Notes: generated by a model from the sequence alone, not told the origin. Numbered from the stretch's first letter, positions 1-5,671 are shown. The stretch: 10,897 bases of DNA from JBBRMQ01 sp038230775 (GCA_038230775.1 JBBRMQ010000143.1:1-10897); one strand, 5' to 3'. A program made the numbers and translations.

Positions 1-349
1 CTCAAAGGACAACTTCGCGCATTCTTGTGAGCGTTCATCCGGGACCTTCCTGTCAACCTGTTCGTTTGAAGAGCTTTCAGATTGACGAAAGTCGCCCGGA
101 TGGACAACCCGCTTCAAGGAACAACGTCCTGACACATCACAGCTAACTCGACGCGCTGCACCTGACTCGAACCCGCAACTCGCCGCATCGCAAGCGCTAC
201 CATCGTTCGTATGCGGGTCCGCGCGGCGAGCTGGGGCCGTTAGGCGGGCCATTCGGGGTTTTAAAGTGGAGGGAACGTGAGGCAATCCATCATCATCGTG
301 CTCACCTGTTCTTCTCGTTTCGTGCACTGCCTCTCGCCCTGGATTGACT
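1..349. other. Gene-poor left end, no convincing CDS
   Basis: I find no gene I can support here. One minus-strand frame stays open from about 252 to the left edge (about 84 codons, running off the window). Its composition is low-complexity and it matches no family I know, so I do not call it. Visible structure is limited. CATCCGGG at 36-43 is repeated inverted as CCCGGATG at 95-102. CTCGCCGC around 179-186 is inverted as GCGGCGAG around 223-230, just before the first GTTAGGC motif. The stretch looks like decayed or mobile-element-flanking DNA. Confidence 0.4.
239..245 (+). other. Possible attC-like core end (GTTAGGC), site 1
   Basis: GTTAGGC fits the integron attC R' core consensus GTTRRRY and is followed by GG. 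About 98 bases upstream, AGCTAAC at 141-147 fits the opposite core RYYYAAC at all but one position, which would give a site of about 105 bp, within the normal attC size range. An inverted repeat (CTCGCCGC/GCGGCGAG) lies inside. However, the arms are unequally spaced, so the fold is not a clean attC, and no integrase gene is in the window. This is a weak call. Confidence 0.2.
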
Positions 350-351
350 CA

Positions 352-440
352 CGCTGGTCTCGAACCGGGATGCTGGTGGTTGCCTGGTGAAGATCGAGCG
401 CTACATACTTCGTACTCGTGAAAGCGCGCGCTTCCTTCAT
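352..440 (-). pseudogene. IS110-family transposase N-terminal fragment
   Basis: A minus-strand frame starting with ATG at 440 reads, from 410 to 369, KYVALDLHQATTSI. This closely resembles the N-terminus of IS110-family transposases, where the Asp of the ALDxH segment is the first residue of the DEDD catalytic set. After about residue 28 (near 357) the frame no longer resembles the family and soon ends (stop at 261). The rest of the roughly 300-400 aa transposase is absent, so this is a relic rather than a working element. The identification rests on one 14-residue motif. A short unrelated ORF is the alternative. Confidence 0.5.
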
Positions 441-514
441 GCTGACAACTCCAAGGCATCCCGAGGTCCGTGCTTTCATCACGCTTTGGCGCAGTGAATG
501 ACGCCGCGCGCATT

Positions 515-521
515 GTTAGGC
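515..521 (+). other. Possible attC-like core end (GTTAGGC), site 2
   Basis: This is a second GTTAGGC, again followed by GG, 276 bases after the first. It lies 14 bases before the ATG of the MOSC gene, which is where an attC would sit ahead of a cassette gene. I could not find a convincing RYYYAAC partner upstream; the best, TGACAAC at 443-449, breaks the consensus. It may be coincidence. Confidence 0.2.
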
Positions 522-535
522 GGCGCTCAAGACCC

Positions 536-1285
536 ATGACGATCGAGATCGGACAAATCGAAGCAATCTTTCGATACCCTGTGAAATCCATGGCCGGCGA
601 ACGAGTGGACGTCGCCAAGATGGGCTGGCACGGGATCGACGGCGACCGGCGTCTCGCATTCCGGCGCACGCAGCAGCGAAATGACTTTCCGTGGCTGACG
701 GCGAGCACCCTCCCCGATCTGCTTCTGTTTACTCCCGTCCGGCATGAAGACGGCGCCCAGGGAGAGCTGCCCACTCACGTCCGGACGCCGGACGGCAAAG
801 AGTTGGCGGTCTTCGGTGAAGAGTTGGCCGCGGAGATCGAGCGTCGTCATGGCGCTCCTGTCCAGATGACGCACCTCCGCAACGGCATCTTCGATGATGC
901 GAGCGTCTCCGTGATCGCCACAGACACCGTCCGGGAGATTGGAAGGCTGGCCGGGATGGAACCAGACGTTCGACGATTTCGCCCGAACATCGTGGTTCGT
1001 CTTCTGCAACCAAACCCATTCGAGGAGGACAACTGGCTGGGAGGAGTCCTCTCGTTCGGTGAGCCGGGCGAGGGGCCGCGCGTCAGCGTCACGATGCGCG
1101 ATGTTCGTTGCTCGATGGTCAACTTCGATCCGGATTCGGCCCGTGCCGCTCCGGCGGTGCTGAAGTCGATCGTTCGCATCAATCAGAACAACGCCGGGAT
1201 CTACGGCACCGTCACTCGCACCGGTCGGCTGGCCACCGGACAGACCGTACGTCTTGAAGCGTTGTCCGAAGAGTCGCGGGCATGA
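536..1285 (+). CDS. MOSC domain protein with N-terminal MOSC_N barrel
   Basis: The 249 aa protein has the two-domain layout of MOSC proteins related to the molybdenum cofactor sulfurase C-terminus. An N-terminal beta-barrel domain covers about residues 5-100, with the typical start IxAIFRYPVKSM at 8-19. The MOSC domain covers about 115-243. Family marks are RRFRPNIVV (146-154) and the single conserved cysteine Cys192 in RDVRCSMVNFDP. In the family this Cys is thought to carry sulfur or contact the cofactor. MOSC proteins bind or deliver sulfur or Moco, and some reduce N-hydroxylated compounds. The substrate here cannot be read. I chose ATG 536; an in-frame ATG at 470 would add residues that look like translated non-coding DNA. 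No strong Shine-Dalgarno precedes it. The stop overlaps the next start by 4 bases (ATGA), so the genes are probably co-translated. Confidence 0.85.
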   Translation: MTIEIGQIEAIFRYPVKSMAGERVDVAKMGWHGIDGDRRLAFRRTQQRNDFPWLTASTLPDLLLFTPVRHEDGAQGELPTHVRTPDGKELAVFGEELAAEIERRHGAPVQMTHLRNGIFDDASVSVIATDTVREIGRLAGMEPDVRRFRPNIVVRLLQPNPFEEDNWLGGVLSFGEPGEGPRVSVTMRDVRCSMVNFDPDSARAAPAVLKSIVRINQNNAGIYGTVTRTGRLATGQTVRLEALSEESRA

Positions 1286-1746
1286 TCGAGAGACCGTCCC
1301 CGAACAACATGACGCGCGAGGAAAAGGCCGACAAGGCAGAGATCGACGCGTTGGTGCGCTCCTTCTTTCAATTGTTCTCGAATCGAGCGGGTATCCGTCC
1401 CGAGCTCGACAGGATCTTCGGGCTCTTCGTCCCGCGGGGACTTCTCGTGAAGTGCGGGGGTGAGGAGCCCGAGGTGTGCTCGTTGATCGAGTTCATCACG
1501 CCGCGGCAAGCGCTTCTCACGAACGGGACGCTCCAGGAGTTTCATGAATTCGAGACTGGGGAGAGTACGACCATCTTCGGCGACTGCGCGCAACGGATCA
1601 GCGCGTACCAGAAGTCCGGAGTCCTGGACGGCCAGGTTTTCTCCACTCGCGGCGTCAAGACGTTTCAGTTCGTCAGGAGCGGGGCCGGCTGGAAGATTCT
1701 GTCGGTGGCCTGGGACGACGAGCGAAACGGATTTCAACCAGCATGA
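1282..1746 (+). CDS. SnoaL-like / DUF4440-type NTF2-fold protein
   Basis: The 154 aa protein has a size and pattern consistent with a small NTF2-fold (SnoaL/DUF4440-like) protein. It has an N-terminal helix with ALVRSFFQLFSNR (23-35), a middle section, and a C-terminal strand pair ending GVKTFQFVRSGAGWKILSVAWDDE (124-147), typical of these folds. The fold usually forms a cone-shaped pocket. Members are enzymes or ligand binders, and no catalytic set is recognisable here. The start overlaps the preceding MOSC stop (ATGA at 1282-1285), suggesting translational coupling. An internal ATG at 1309 (MTREEK) is an alternative that would drop nine residues. It lies 29 bases before the reductase gene, in the same probable operon. 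Function unknown. Confidence 0.7.
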   Translation: MIERPSPNNMTREEKADKAEIDALVRSFFQLFSNRAGIRPELDRIFGLFVPRGLLVKCGGEEPEVCSLIEFITPRQALLTNGTLQEFHEFETGESTTIFGDCAQRISAYQKSGVLDGQVFSTRGVKTFQFVRSGAGWKILSVAWDDERNGFQPA

Positions 1747-1775
1747 GAATCGCGCGGTAGCCCGAAGGAGAAACG

Positions 1776-2333
1776 TTGAGAAAACTCAAATTGCAAATGC
1801 AGATCACGACCGACGGCTTTGTGGCCGGTCCGCAGGGCCAGTTGGACTGGATGACATGGGAGATGGATGAGAAGCTCATCTCCTTCATCAACCAGCTCAC
1901 CGACTCGTGCGACACGATCCTCCTGGGGCGAAAGATGACGGAGGGGTTCGTCCACTACTGGGAGCAGGTCGTCACCAATCCGAGCAGTCCCGAATATGCA
2001 TTCGCTCAGAAGATGGTGAACATGCCGAAGGTCGTATTCAGCAGGACCGTCAAGAGCATCGAGGGCAGGAATGTCCGGGTCGAGAATGGTCAGCTCGTCG
2101 ATGTCGTGAACCAGCTCAAGAGCCAAAACGGGAAGGACATCATCGTATATGGCGGAGCGACTTTCGTTTCGTCCCTGATCGAAAACAAGCTGATCGACGA
2201 GTGGAATCTCTTCGTCAACCCGGTCGCGATCGGCGAGGGATTGCGTGTCTTTCCGACTCGCGTGCCTCTCCAGCTCGCATCATCCAACGCGTATGCCTGC
2301 GGGATCGTCGTGAACACCTACCAGCCGCGATAG
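1776..2333 (+). CDS. Dihydrofolate reductase-family protein (RibD C-terminal domain)
   Basis: The 185 aa protein spans a full RibD C-terminal/DHFR-like Rossmann-type fold. The N-terminal QITTDGFVAGPQGQLDW (9-25) matches the opening strand and loop of the family. LLGRKMTEGF (49-58) and KVVFSRT (85-91) are the nucleotide-side motifs, and IIVYGGATF (122-130) is the glycine-rich NADPH-binding loop. DEWNLFVNPVAIGEG (141-155) closes the core. Such stand-alone proteins are NAD(P)H-dependent reductases of unknown substrate and should not be taken as true folate reductases. I start at TTG 1776 because GAAGGAG at 1764-1770 sits 5 bases upstream; the in-frame ATG at 1797 would remove part of the first strand and lacks such a site. 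It follows the SnoaL-like gene by 29 bases, the third gene of a likely operon. Confidence 0.85.
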   Translation: MRKLKLQMQITTDGFVAGPQGQLDWMTWEMDEKLISFINQLTDSCDTILLGRKMTEGFVHYWEQVVTNPSSPEYAFAQKMVNMPKVVFSRTVKSIEGRNVRVENGQLVDVVNQLKSQNGKDIIVYGGATFVSSLIENKLIDEWNLFVNPVAIGEGLRVFPTRVPLQLASSNAYACGIVVNTYQPR

Positions 2334-2360
2334 ACATTTCGCCAATTCGCTGAATATTGG

Positions 2361-2389
2361 TTGACAAACATTCAGCGGCGTGGCTGAAT
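2361..2389 (+). promoter_or_regulatory. Promoter of the ArsR-VOC-RidA operon
   Basis: A perfect -35 box TTGACA (2361-2366) is followed after 17 bases by a weak -10, CTGAAT (2384-2389). Transcription would begin about 2396-2398, at or next to the ATG at 2398. The repressor mRNA would then have no leader, which fits the absence of any Shine-Dalgarno upstream of either possible start codon. Confidence 0.55.
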
Positions 2390-2391
2390 GT
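2368..2391. promoter_or_regulatory. Palindromic ArsR operator
   Basis: A perfect inverted repeat, ACATTCAGC-N6-GCTGAATGT, fills the space between the -35 and -10 boxes and overlaps the -10. Another copy of the half-site, CGCTGAAT at 2348-2355, lies upstream of the -35 and forms an 8-base inverted repeat with ATTCAGCG at 2370-2377 (22 bases centre to centre, about two helical turns). Dyads of this kind are the usual targets of ArsR-family dimers, and the adjacent gene encodes one, so autorepression by blocking RNA polymerase is the simple reading. That is inference from position and symmetry. Confidence 0.65.
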
Positions 2392-2397
2392 ATTCGC

Positions 2398-2700
2398 ATG
2401 GCACGTCGAGAGTCGAAGGCCCGTCTCGACGCCTATGAAGCAGTGTTCTCCGCCCTCGCCCACCCCGCCCGGCGGCGCGTACTGATGACCATCTACTTCA
2501 ACGGCGGGGAGATGACGGCAGGCGAGATCGCCGCGGTGTTCGAGCACGCGTGGCAGACCACCACGCGACACCTGCAGGTGCTCGAGGCCGCGGGCCTTCT
2601 GCGCCACGAGCGGCGCGGCCGCACGCGGATCTATCAGCTCGAGCGCAAGCGCCTCGCGCTGGTCATGGACTGGCTGTCTCACTTTTTCAGAAGACCTTGA
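2398..2700 (+). CDS. ArsR/SmtB-family winged-helix repressor
   Basis: The protein is 100 aa from ATG 2398. ALAHPARRRVL (19-29) is the classic opening of ArsR-family DNA-binding domains. The helix-turn-helix lies at about 39-70 (MTAGEIAAVFEHAWQTTTRHLQVLEAAGLLRHE) and the beta-wing at about 72-82 (RRGRTRIYQL). There is no cysteine, so the metal-binding ELCVC motif of ArsR/CadC/SmtB sensors is absent; a non-metal signal is likely. A GTG at 2380 would add six residues, but it lies inside the operator and upstream of the predicted transcription start, so I prefer 2398. The stop TGA overlaps the Shine-Dalgarno of the VOC gene, 12 bases before its ATG. It probably controls itself and the two enzymes that follow. 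Confidence 0.85.
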   Translation: MARRESKARLDAYEAVFSALAHPARRRVLMTIYFNGGEMTAGEIAAVFEHAWQTTTRHLQVLEAAGLLRHERRGRTRIYQLERKRLALVMDWLSHFFRRP

Positions 2701-2712
2701 GGAGGAACGGCA

Positions 2713-3132
2713 ATGGCAGCACCGAAGAAAACATCGAGCACCGATGTCCCGCAATTTTTCCGGCTCAACATCGAGATCGCGAATCTCGACGAAGCCGTCA
2801 CCTTCTACGCCACGCTCCTCGGCGTCGAGGGGCGGAAGCAGGCCGGCTTCCGCTGCTACTTCCAATGTGGCCCGGTCACGCTGCAGGTGCTCGATGTCTC
2901 GAAAGCCGGAGCGCCGCACCCCGCGGCGAAGGCGCTCTATTTCACGGTCAAAAATCTCGAGGCGATCTTCGAACGCGCGCAGAAGCTCGGCTGTCTCTCG
3001 CCGGAGAGCGTTCACGATGCGCCCGGAGGCGGGATCGTCGTTCGTCCCTGGGGCGAGCGCTCGTTCTACGCGCTCGATCCATGGAAGAACCCGCTCTGTT
3101 TCGTCGAAGAGGGAACGGTCTACGCGGGATGA
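2713..3132 (+). CDS. VOC superfamily (glyoxalase/bleomycin-resistance-like) protein
   Basis: The 139 aa protein has two beta-alpha-beta-beta-beta modules: about 14-62 (FFRLNIEIANLDEAVTFYATLLGV) and about 74-134 (ALYFTVKNLEAIFERAQ, then RPWGERSFYALDPWKNPLCFVEE). The ending RPWGERSFYxxDPWxNPLCF is strongly typical of the VOC superfamily, which includes glyoxalase I, dioxygenases and drug-binding proteins. At the positions where metal-dependent members carry ligands I see Asn19 and Tyr76 in place of His, with only the C-terminal Glu132/Glu133 region acidic. A metal-free binding role is therefore possible. Start ATG 2713 has a strong Shine-Dalgarno (GAGGAGG, 2699-2705). It is the second gene of the ArsR operon, 20 bases before the RidA gene. 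Confidence 0.8.
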   Translation: MAAPKKTSSTDVPQFFRLNIEIANLDEAVTFYATLLGVEGRKQAGFRCYFQCGPVTLQVLDVSKAGAPHPAAKALYFTVKNLEAIFERAQKLGCLSPESVHDAPGGGIVVRPWGERSFYALDPWKNPLCFVEEGTVYAG

Positions 3133-3152
3133 TGTCCCGCCAGGAGGGAACG

Positions 3153-3548
3153 ATGTCCATTTCGATTCGCCATGACCCGTTTGCGGTCGGCGAGGCCTAC
3201 CGCGGGATTTACAGCCACGGCGTCGAAACACCCGCCGGAGCGAGAGTGCTGCATGTATCGGGACAGGTCGGCACGGCGCCGGACGGTCATCTCCCCGCCG
3301 ATTTTCGCGGGCAATGCACGCAAGCGCTCCTGAATGTTGCGTCCGTGTTGAGCGCGGCGAACATGAATCTCGCCGACATCGTCAAGATGAACTTCTACCT
3401 GACGCGGCGTGAAGACATGCCGGCCCTTGTCGAGGTACGCAAGAGCATGCTGGATGGCGTGCGTCCGGCGGTCACTACGTTGTTCGTTTCCGGGCAGGTC
3501 TCGCCGGACTGGCTGATCGAGATCGAAGCCGTGGCCTGCGCGAAATGA
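3153..3548 (+). CDS. RidA (YjgF/YER057c/UK114) family protein
   Basis: The 131 aa protein has the normal length for RidA. Family marks are HVSGQVG (34-40), the helix ending NLADIVKMNFYLT (72-84), GVRPAVTTLFV (102-112) and LIEIEAVA (121-128). Arg104 corresponds to the Arg that binds the substrate carboxylate in E. coli RidA, and Glu123 to the conserved Glu, so imine/enamine deaminase activity is plausible. RidA proteins form trimers in the cytoplasm and hydrolyse reactive 2-aminoacrylate-type intermediates. ATG 3153 has AGGAGGG at 3142-3148. The same frame is open far upstream, but that part is a shadow of the two preceding genes. It is the last gene of the ArsR-VOC-RidA unit. Confidence 0.88.
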   Translation: MSISIRHDPFAVGEAYRGIYSHGVETPAGARVLHVSGQVGTAPDGHLPADFRGQCTQALLNVASVLSAANMNLADIVKMNFYLTRREDMPALVEVRKSMLDGVRPAVTTLFVSGQVSPDWLIEIEAVACAK

Positions 3549-3635
3549 CGAGGATCCAGTCTCCTGAGTTTGAAATTCGTGGCATTTCGATTGGTGGAGC
3601 TTGCGATGCGAGATCACTCGGGCGGCAGGCAAACA

Positions 3636-3730
3636 TGTCATCCCGAGCGTGGCGAGGGACCGGTGGGGGTGGGCGGGACGATGACCGCGCCGCCCGCCCA
3701 CACCGGTTCCTCGCTACGCTCGGAATGACA
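3636..3730. repeat. CHPERSEGP-type hairpin repeat, copy 1
   Basis: A long inverted repeat runs from TGTCATCCCGAGCG (left arm) to CGCTCGGAATGACA (right arm). The second-level pairing is ACCGGTG.../...CACCGGT, with a GC-rich centre. This repeat family is scattered between genes in Acidobacteriota and other GC-rich genomes and resembles REP/BIME elements. It fills most of the gap after the RidA gene and could act as a transcription terminator or mRNA stabiliser for that operon; this is inferred from position. Two further copies lie at 5097-5196 and 8813-8909. Confidence 0.85.
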
Positions 3731-3756
3731 AAGCGGTTGTGCGCACGCCCGGGAGC

Positions 3757-3762
3757 TAGACT
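3757..3762 (+). promoter_or_regulatory. -10 box of a probable leaderless promoter
   Basis: TAGACT ends exactly 6 bases before the ATG at 3769, so transcription would start at or beside the start codon. No clear -35 and no Shine-Dalgarno are visible. Confidence 0.45.
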
Positions 3763-3768
3763 GCCCTC

Positions 3769-4128
3769 ATGTTCGAATCGTTGCGTCCGGATCCCGGCGA
3801 GCGCGGCCTCACCCGCGCCGCGAGAATCTTCGACGTCCTCGCGGTTCTGAGCGGCATCGCCAGCATTCTCTTTCTCTTGCTCGCCTTCATCGGCGACCGG
3901 CCGGCCTCGACCTTTCGCCTCCTGAGCAACTTCGCGTTCGCCGCACTCGCCTACGTCATCGCGCGCGGAATCGAGCGTCAGAAGCCGTGGGCGAAATGGC
4001 TCGGCTACGTCTTTGCGGTGTTCGAACTGATGGACGTGCCGGTCGGAACCGTCATTGGCATCGCGGTCATTGTTTATCTCCATCGCGCGAGCAAAGCGGG
4101 ATTGTTCGGGGCGCGAGTCTTGAACTGA
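3769..4128 (+). CDS. Small three-helix integral membrane protein
   Basis: The 119 aa protein has three hydrophobic stretches: about 20-41 (IFDVLAVLSGIASILFLLLAFI), about 50-67 (RLLSNFAFAALAYVIARG) and a longer one at about 76-104 (KWLGYVFAVFELMDVPVGTVIGIAVIVYL), which may be one long helix or two short ones. The loop RQKPWAKWLG before the last part and the PVGTVIGI segment recur in small uncharacterised bacterial membrane proteins, but I cannot name a function. There are no catalytic motifs. The ATG follows a -10 box by 6 bases and it has no Shine-Dalgarno, so it is likely a single leaderless gene. Confidence 0.7.
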   Translation: MFESLRPDPGERGLTRAARIFDVLAVLSGIASILFLLLAFIGDRPASTFRLLSNFAFAALAYVIARGIERQKPWAKWLGYVFAVFELMDVPVGTVIGIAVIVYLHRASKAGLFGARVLN

Positions 4129-4211
4129 ATCATGCTCCATGAAGATGGCCTGCCGTCTTAGTACGGAAACATCTGGACCTGCGACGCAGCCGGCTGACGC
4201 AATCCGGGCGC

Positions 4212-4217
4212 TACAAT
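4212..4217 (+). promoter_or_regulatory. Probable -10 box upstream of the GGCT-DinB gene
   Basis: TACAAT within GCTACAATC lies 15 bases before ATG 4233, predicting a very short 5' leader of about 8 bases. No convincing -35 at the right distance. Confidence 0.4.
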
Positions 4218-4232
4218 CGCAGCGCCGAAGCG

Positions 4233-5099
4233 ATGCCACTTCTTTTCTCTTATGGAAGCCTGCAGCAGGACGACGTTCAGCAGTCGACGTTCGGCCGGCT
4301 CCTCGACGGACAAAAGGACGAGCTGATCGGATATGCGCCCGCGCTGGTCAAGATCGACGATGCCGAGGTGGCGGCGGCGCTCGGAAAGACGGATCACAAC
4401 GATGTGCGACTCAACGGCGATCCGAAGAGCCGCGTGGCCGGGACGGTGTTCGAGATCTCGGATGCGGAGCTCGCGGGCGTCGACCAGTACGAAGCGGCGT
4501 TCCGCTACCGGCGGGTGGCGGCACGGCTGGCATCCGGACGGGAGACGTGGGTCTACGTTCACGCACCGCAGTTCGATCTGGAGAACACCTTCGACATTCT
4601 GCGGCGCACTCCATCCGTCGTCGATCGCCTTCTCCGCGGCACGAGCGGCTCATGGTTCGACGCACGTGAGGGACTCGGAACGTGGAGCGCGCTCGATGTC
4701 ATCGGCCACCTCGTCTTTGGCGAGGAGACCGATTGGGTTCCGCGTGCGCGCATCATCCTCGAGTTCGGCGAGAAGAAGCCCTTCGAACCTTTCGATCGAT
4801 TCGCGATGCTGACGCGTTTCGCGAACTGGTCTCTCGATCAACTTCTCGATCGATTCGCGGAACTGCGGCGCGAGAATCTCAGGATCGTCGAGAGCTGGAA
4901 CCTGACCGCTGATCAACTCGCGTTGCCTGGCCGTCATCCCGCGCTGGGACCCGTCAATCTGCGTCAGCTTCTCGCGGCGTGGGTGGTCCACGACCTCAAT
5001 CACATCGGACAGATCGTCCGCGTCATGGCGAAGAGCTACACGGACGACGTCGGGCCATGGCGGGCCTATCTCTCGATCCTCAACGGCCCGGGCACTTGA
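4233..5099 (+). CDS. GGCT/AIG2-like domain fused to DinB-like domain
   Basis: The 288 aa protein joins two normally separate domains. Residues 1-112 form a complete AIG2-type gamma-glutamylcyclotransferase-like domain: the active-site loop YGSLQ (7-11), STFGRLL (18-24), and DQYEAAFRYRRVAARLASG (84-102), where Glu87 matches the usual catalytic acid. Residues about 118-285 form a DinB-like four-helix bundle with the three His of its metal site: His159 (VIGHLVFGEETDW), His253 and His257 (VVHDLNHIGQI). GGCT enzymes act on gamma-glutamyl compounds. The DinB superfamily includes metal-dependent thiol S-transferases using bacillithiol or mycothiol. The joint (112-120) has no stop or obvious internal start, so one polypeptide is expected. 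A thiol-linked detoxification role is inference. The stop codon falls at the edge of a degenerate hairpin repeat. Confidence 0.85.
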   Translation: MPLLFSYGSLQQDDVQQSTFGRLLDGQKDELIGYAPALVKIDDAEVAAALGKTDHNDVRLNGDPKSRVAGTVFEISDAELAGVDQYEAAFRYRRVAARLASGRETWVYVHAPQFDLENTFDILRRTPSVVDRLLRGTSGSWFDAREGLGTWSALDVIGHLVFGEETDWVPRARIILEFGEKKPFEPFDRFAMLTRFANWSLDQLLDRFAELRRENLRIVESWNLTADQLALPGRHPALGPVNLRQLLAAWVVHDLNHIGQIVRVMAKSYTDDVGPWRAYLSILNGPGT

Positions 5100-5196
5100 T
5101 CCCGAGCATGGAGAAGCACCCGGTCCTGGGGTGGCTCGACCTGCCGGCCGCCCACACCGGTCCCTCCCCTTCGCTTCGCTCAGCGTCTGGATGACA
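5097..5196. repeat. CHPERSEGP-type hairpin repeat, degenerate copy 2
   Basis: The left arm starts TGATCCCGAGCATGG, and its TGA is the stop of the fusion gene. The right part, CCCACACCGGTCCCTC through TGGATGACA, resembles the other two copies, but both arms carry many substitutions and the pairing is weakened. It sits between the convergent fusion gene (plus) and YciI-like gene (minus). An old, decaying copy is the likely reading. Confidence 0.6.
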
Positions 5197-5209
5197 AGCG
5201 GTCGTCACG

Positions 5210-5665
5210 CTATCTCGACGCCGCGAAATATTTTGTGCTGACCCACTGCGTATCGAACGGGCGGACCTGCGCCTGGAAGACGTACGCCTTGACCGCGGGA
5301 TCCGCGTTGACCAGCGCGTTCGCTTCCGCTTCCGACGGCGCGTCGATGATGATCATCGCGACGTTGTCCCAGTAGTCGCCTTTCATCCCGCCCGCGAGCA
5401 GGGCACGTCCCGCCAGAACCTGTTCGTCCCAGTAGCGCACGTGGCCGCTGAGCGCCGCGTTCGCCGCCGCGTCATCGGGCCATGTCCCCGTCGCTTTCCA
5501 TCGCGCAAAAAGGTCGTACCGCAGGCGCAGCATGACGATGAATCCGTCTCTTCGACCGTGCGCCGATTTGGCGAACGTCGCCGGCTTGCTGGCGGGCGGC
5601 TCGACGGAGCCGAACGACGCGAGCAGGAAAAACGCAGCGGGCGCGATGAACAAATTTCGTTGCAT
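5210..5665 (-). CDS. Exported YciI-like protein
   Basis: The 151 aa protein starts from ATG 5665. The N-terminus MQRNLFIAPAAFFLLASFGS has a short positive start and a hydrophobic stretch, like a signal peptide or membrane anchor. There is no lipobox cysteine. The rest (about 40-140) looks like the YciI ferredoxin-like fold: GFIVMLRL (41-48), LSGHVRYWDEQVLAGRALLAGG (72-93) with His75 at the position of the family's conserved His, and an IIIDAPSEAEANALVNADPAVKA segment. YciI itself is a small cytoplasmic protein of uncertain role, so an exported relative is slightly unusual. An upstream in-frame start at 5728 would place extra residues over the divergent gene and its promoter, so I reject it. 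TACAAT ends 6 bases before the ATG (5677-5672, minus), suggesting a leaderless mRNA. Confidence 0.7.
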   Translation of the reverse strand: MQRNLFIAPAAFFLLASFGSVEPPASKPATFAKSAHGRRDGFIVMLRLRYDLFARWKATGTWPDDAAANAALSGHVRYWDEQVLAGRALLAGGMKGDYWDNVAMIIIDAPSEAEANALVNADPAVKAYVFQAQVRPFDTQWVSTKYFAASR

Positions 5666-5671
5666 CCGCAC

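Noticed and set aside
1..240. tRNA or small structured RNA gene in the gene-poor left end
   Set aside because: Short inverted repeats exist, but I find no cloverleaf, no T-loop consensus and no recognised RNA family.
349..774. Minus-strand frame of 141 codons at the left end
   Set aside because: It overlaps the MOSC gene antisense and its translation has no family similarity.
2550..3152. Upstream extension of the RidA reading frame
   Set aside because: It overlaps ArsR and VOC out of frame; the ATG at 3153 has a strong Shine-Dalgarno and the correct family N-terminus.
2215..3231. Long open frame on the minus strand (338 codons)
   Set aside because: It lies antisense to the reductase, ArsR, VOC and RidA genes, has Arg/Gly-rich low-complexity translation and no family motif, typical of a high-GC shadow frame.
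3636..3730. CRISPR-like or tandem repeat array
   Set aside because: Repeats are few, dispersed and palindromic without regular spacers, so they are REP-like hairpins and not an array.
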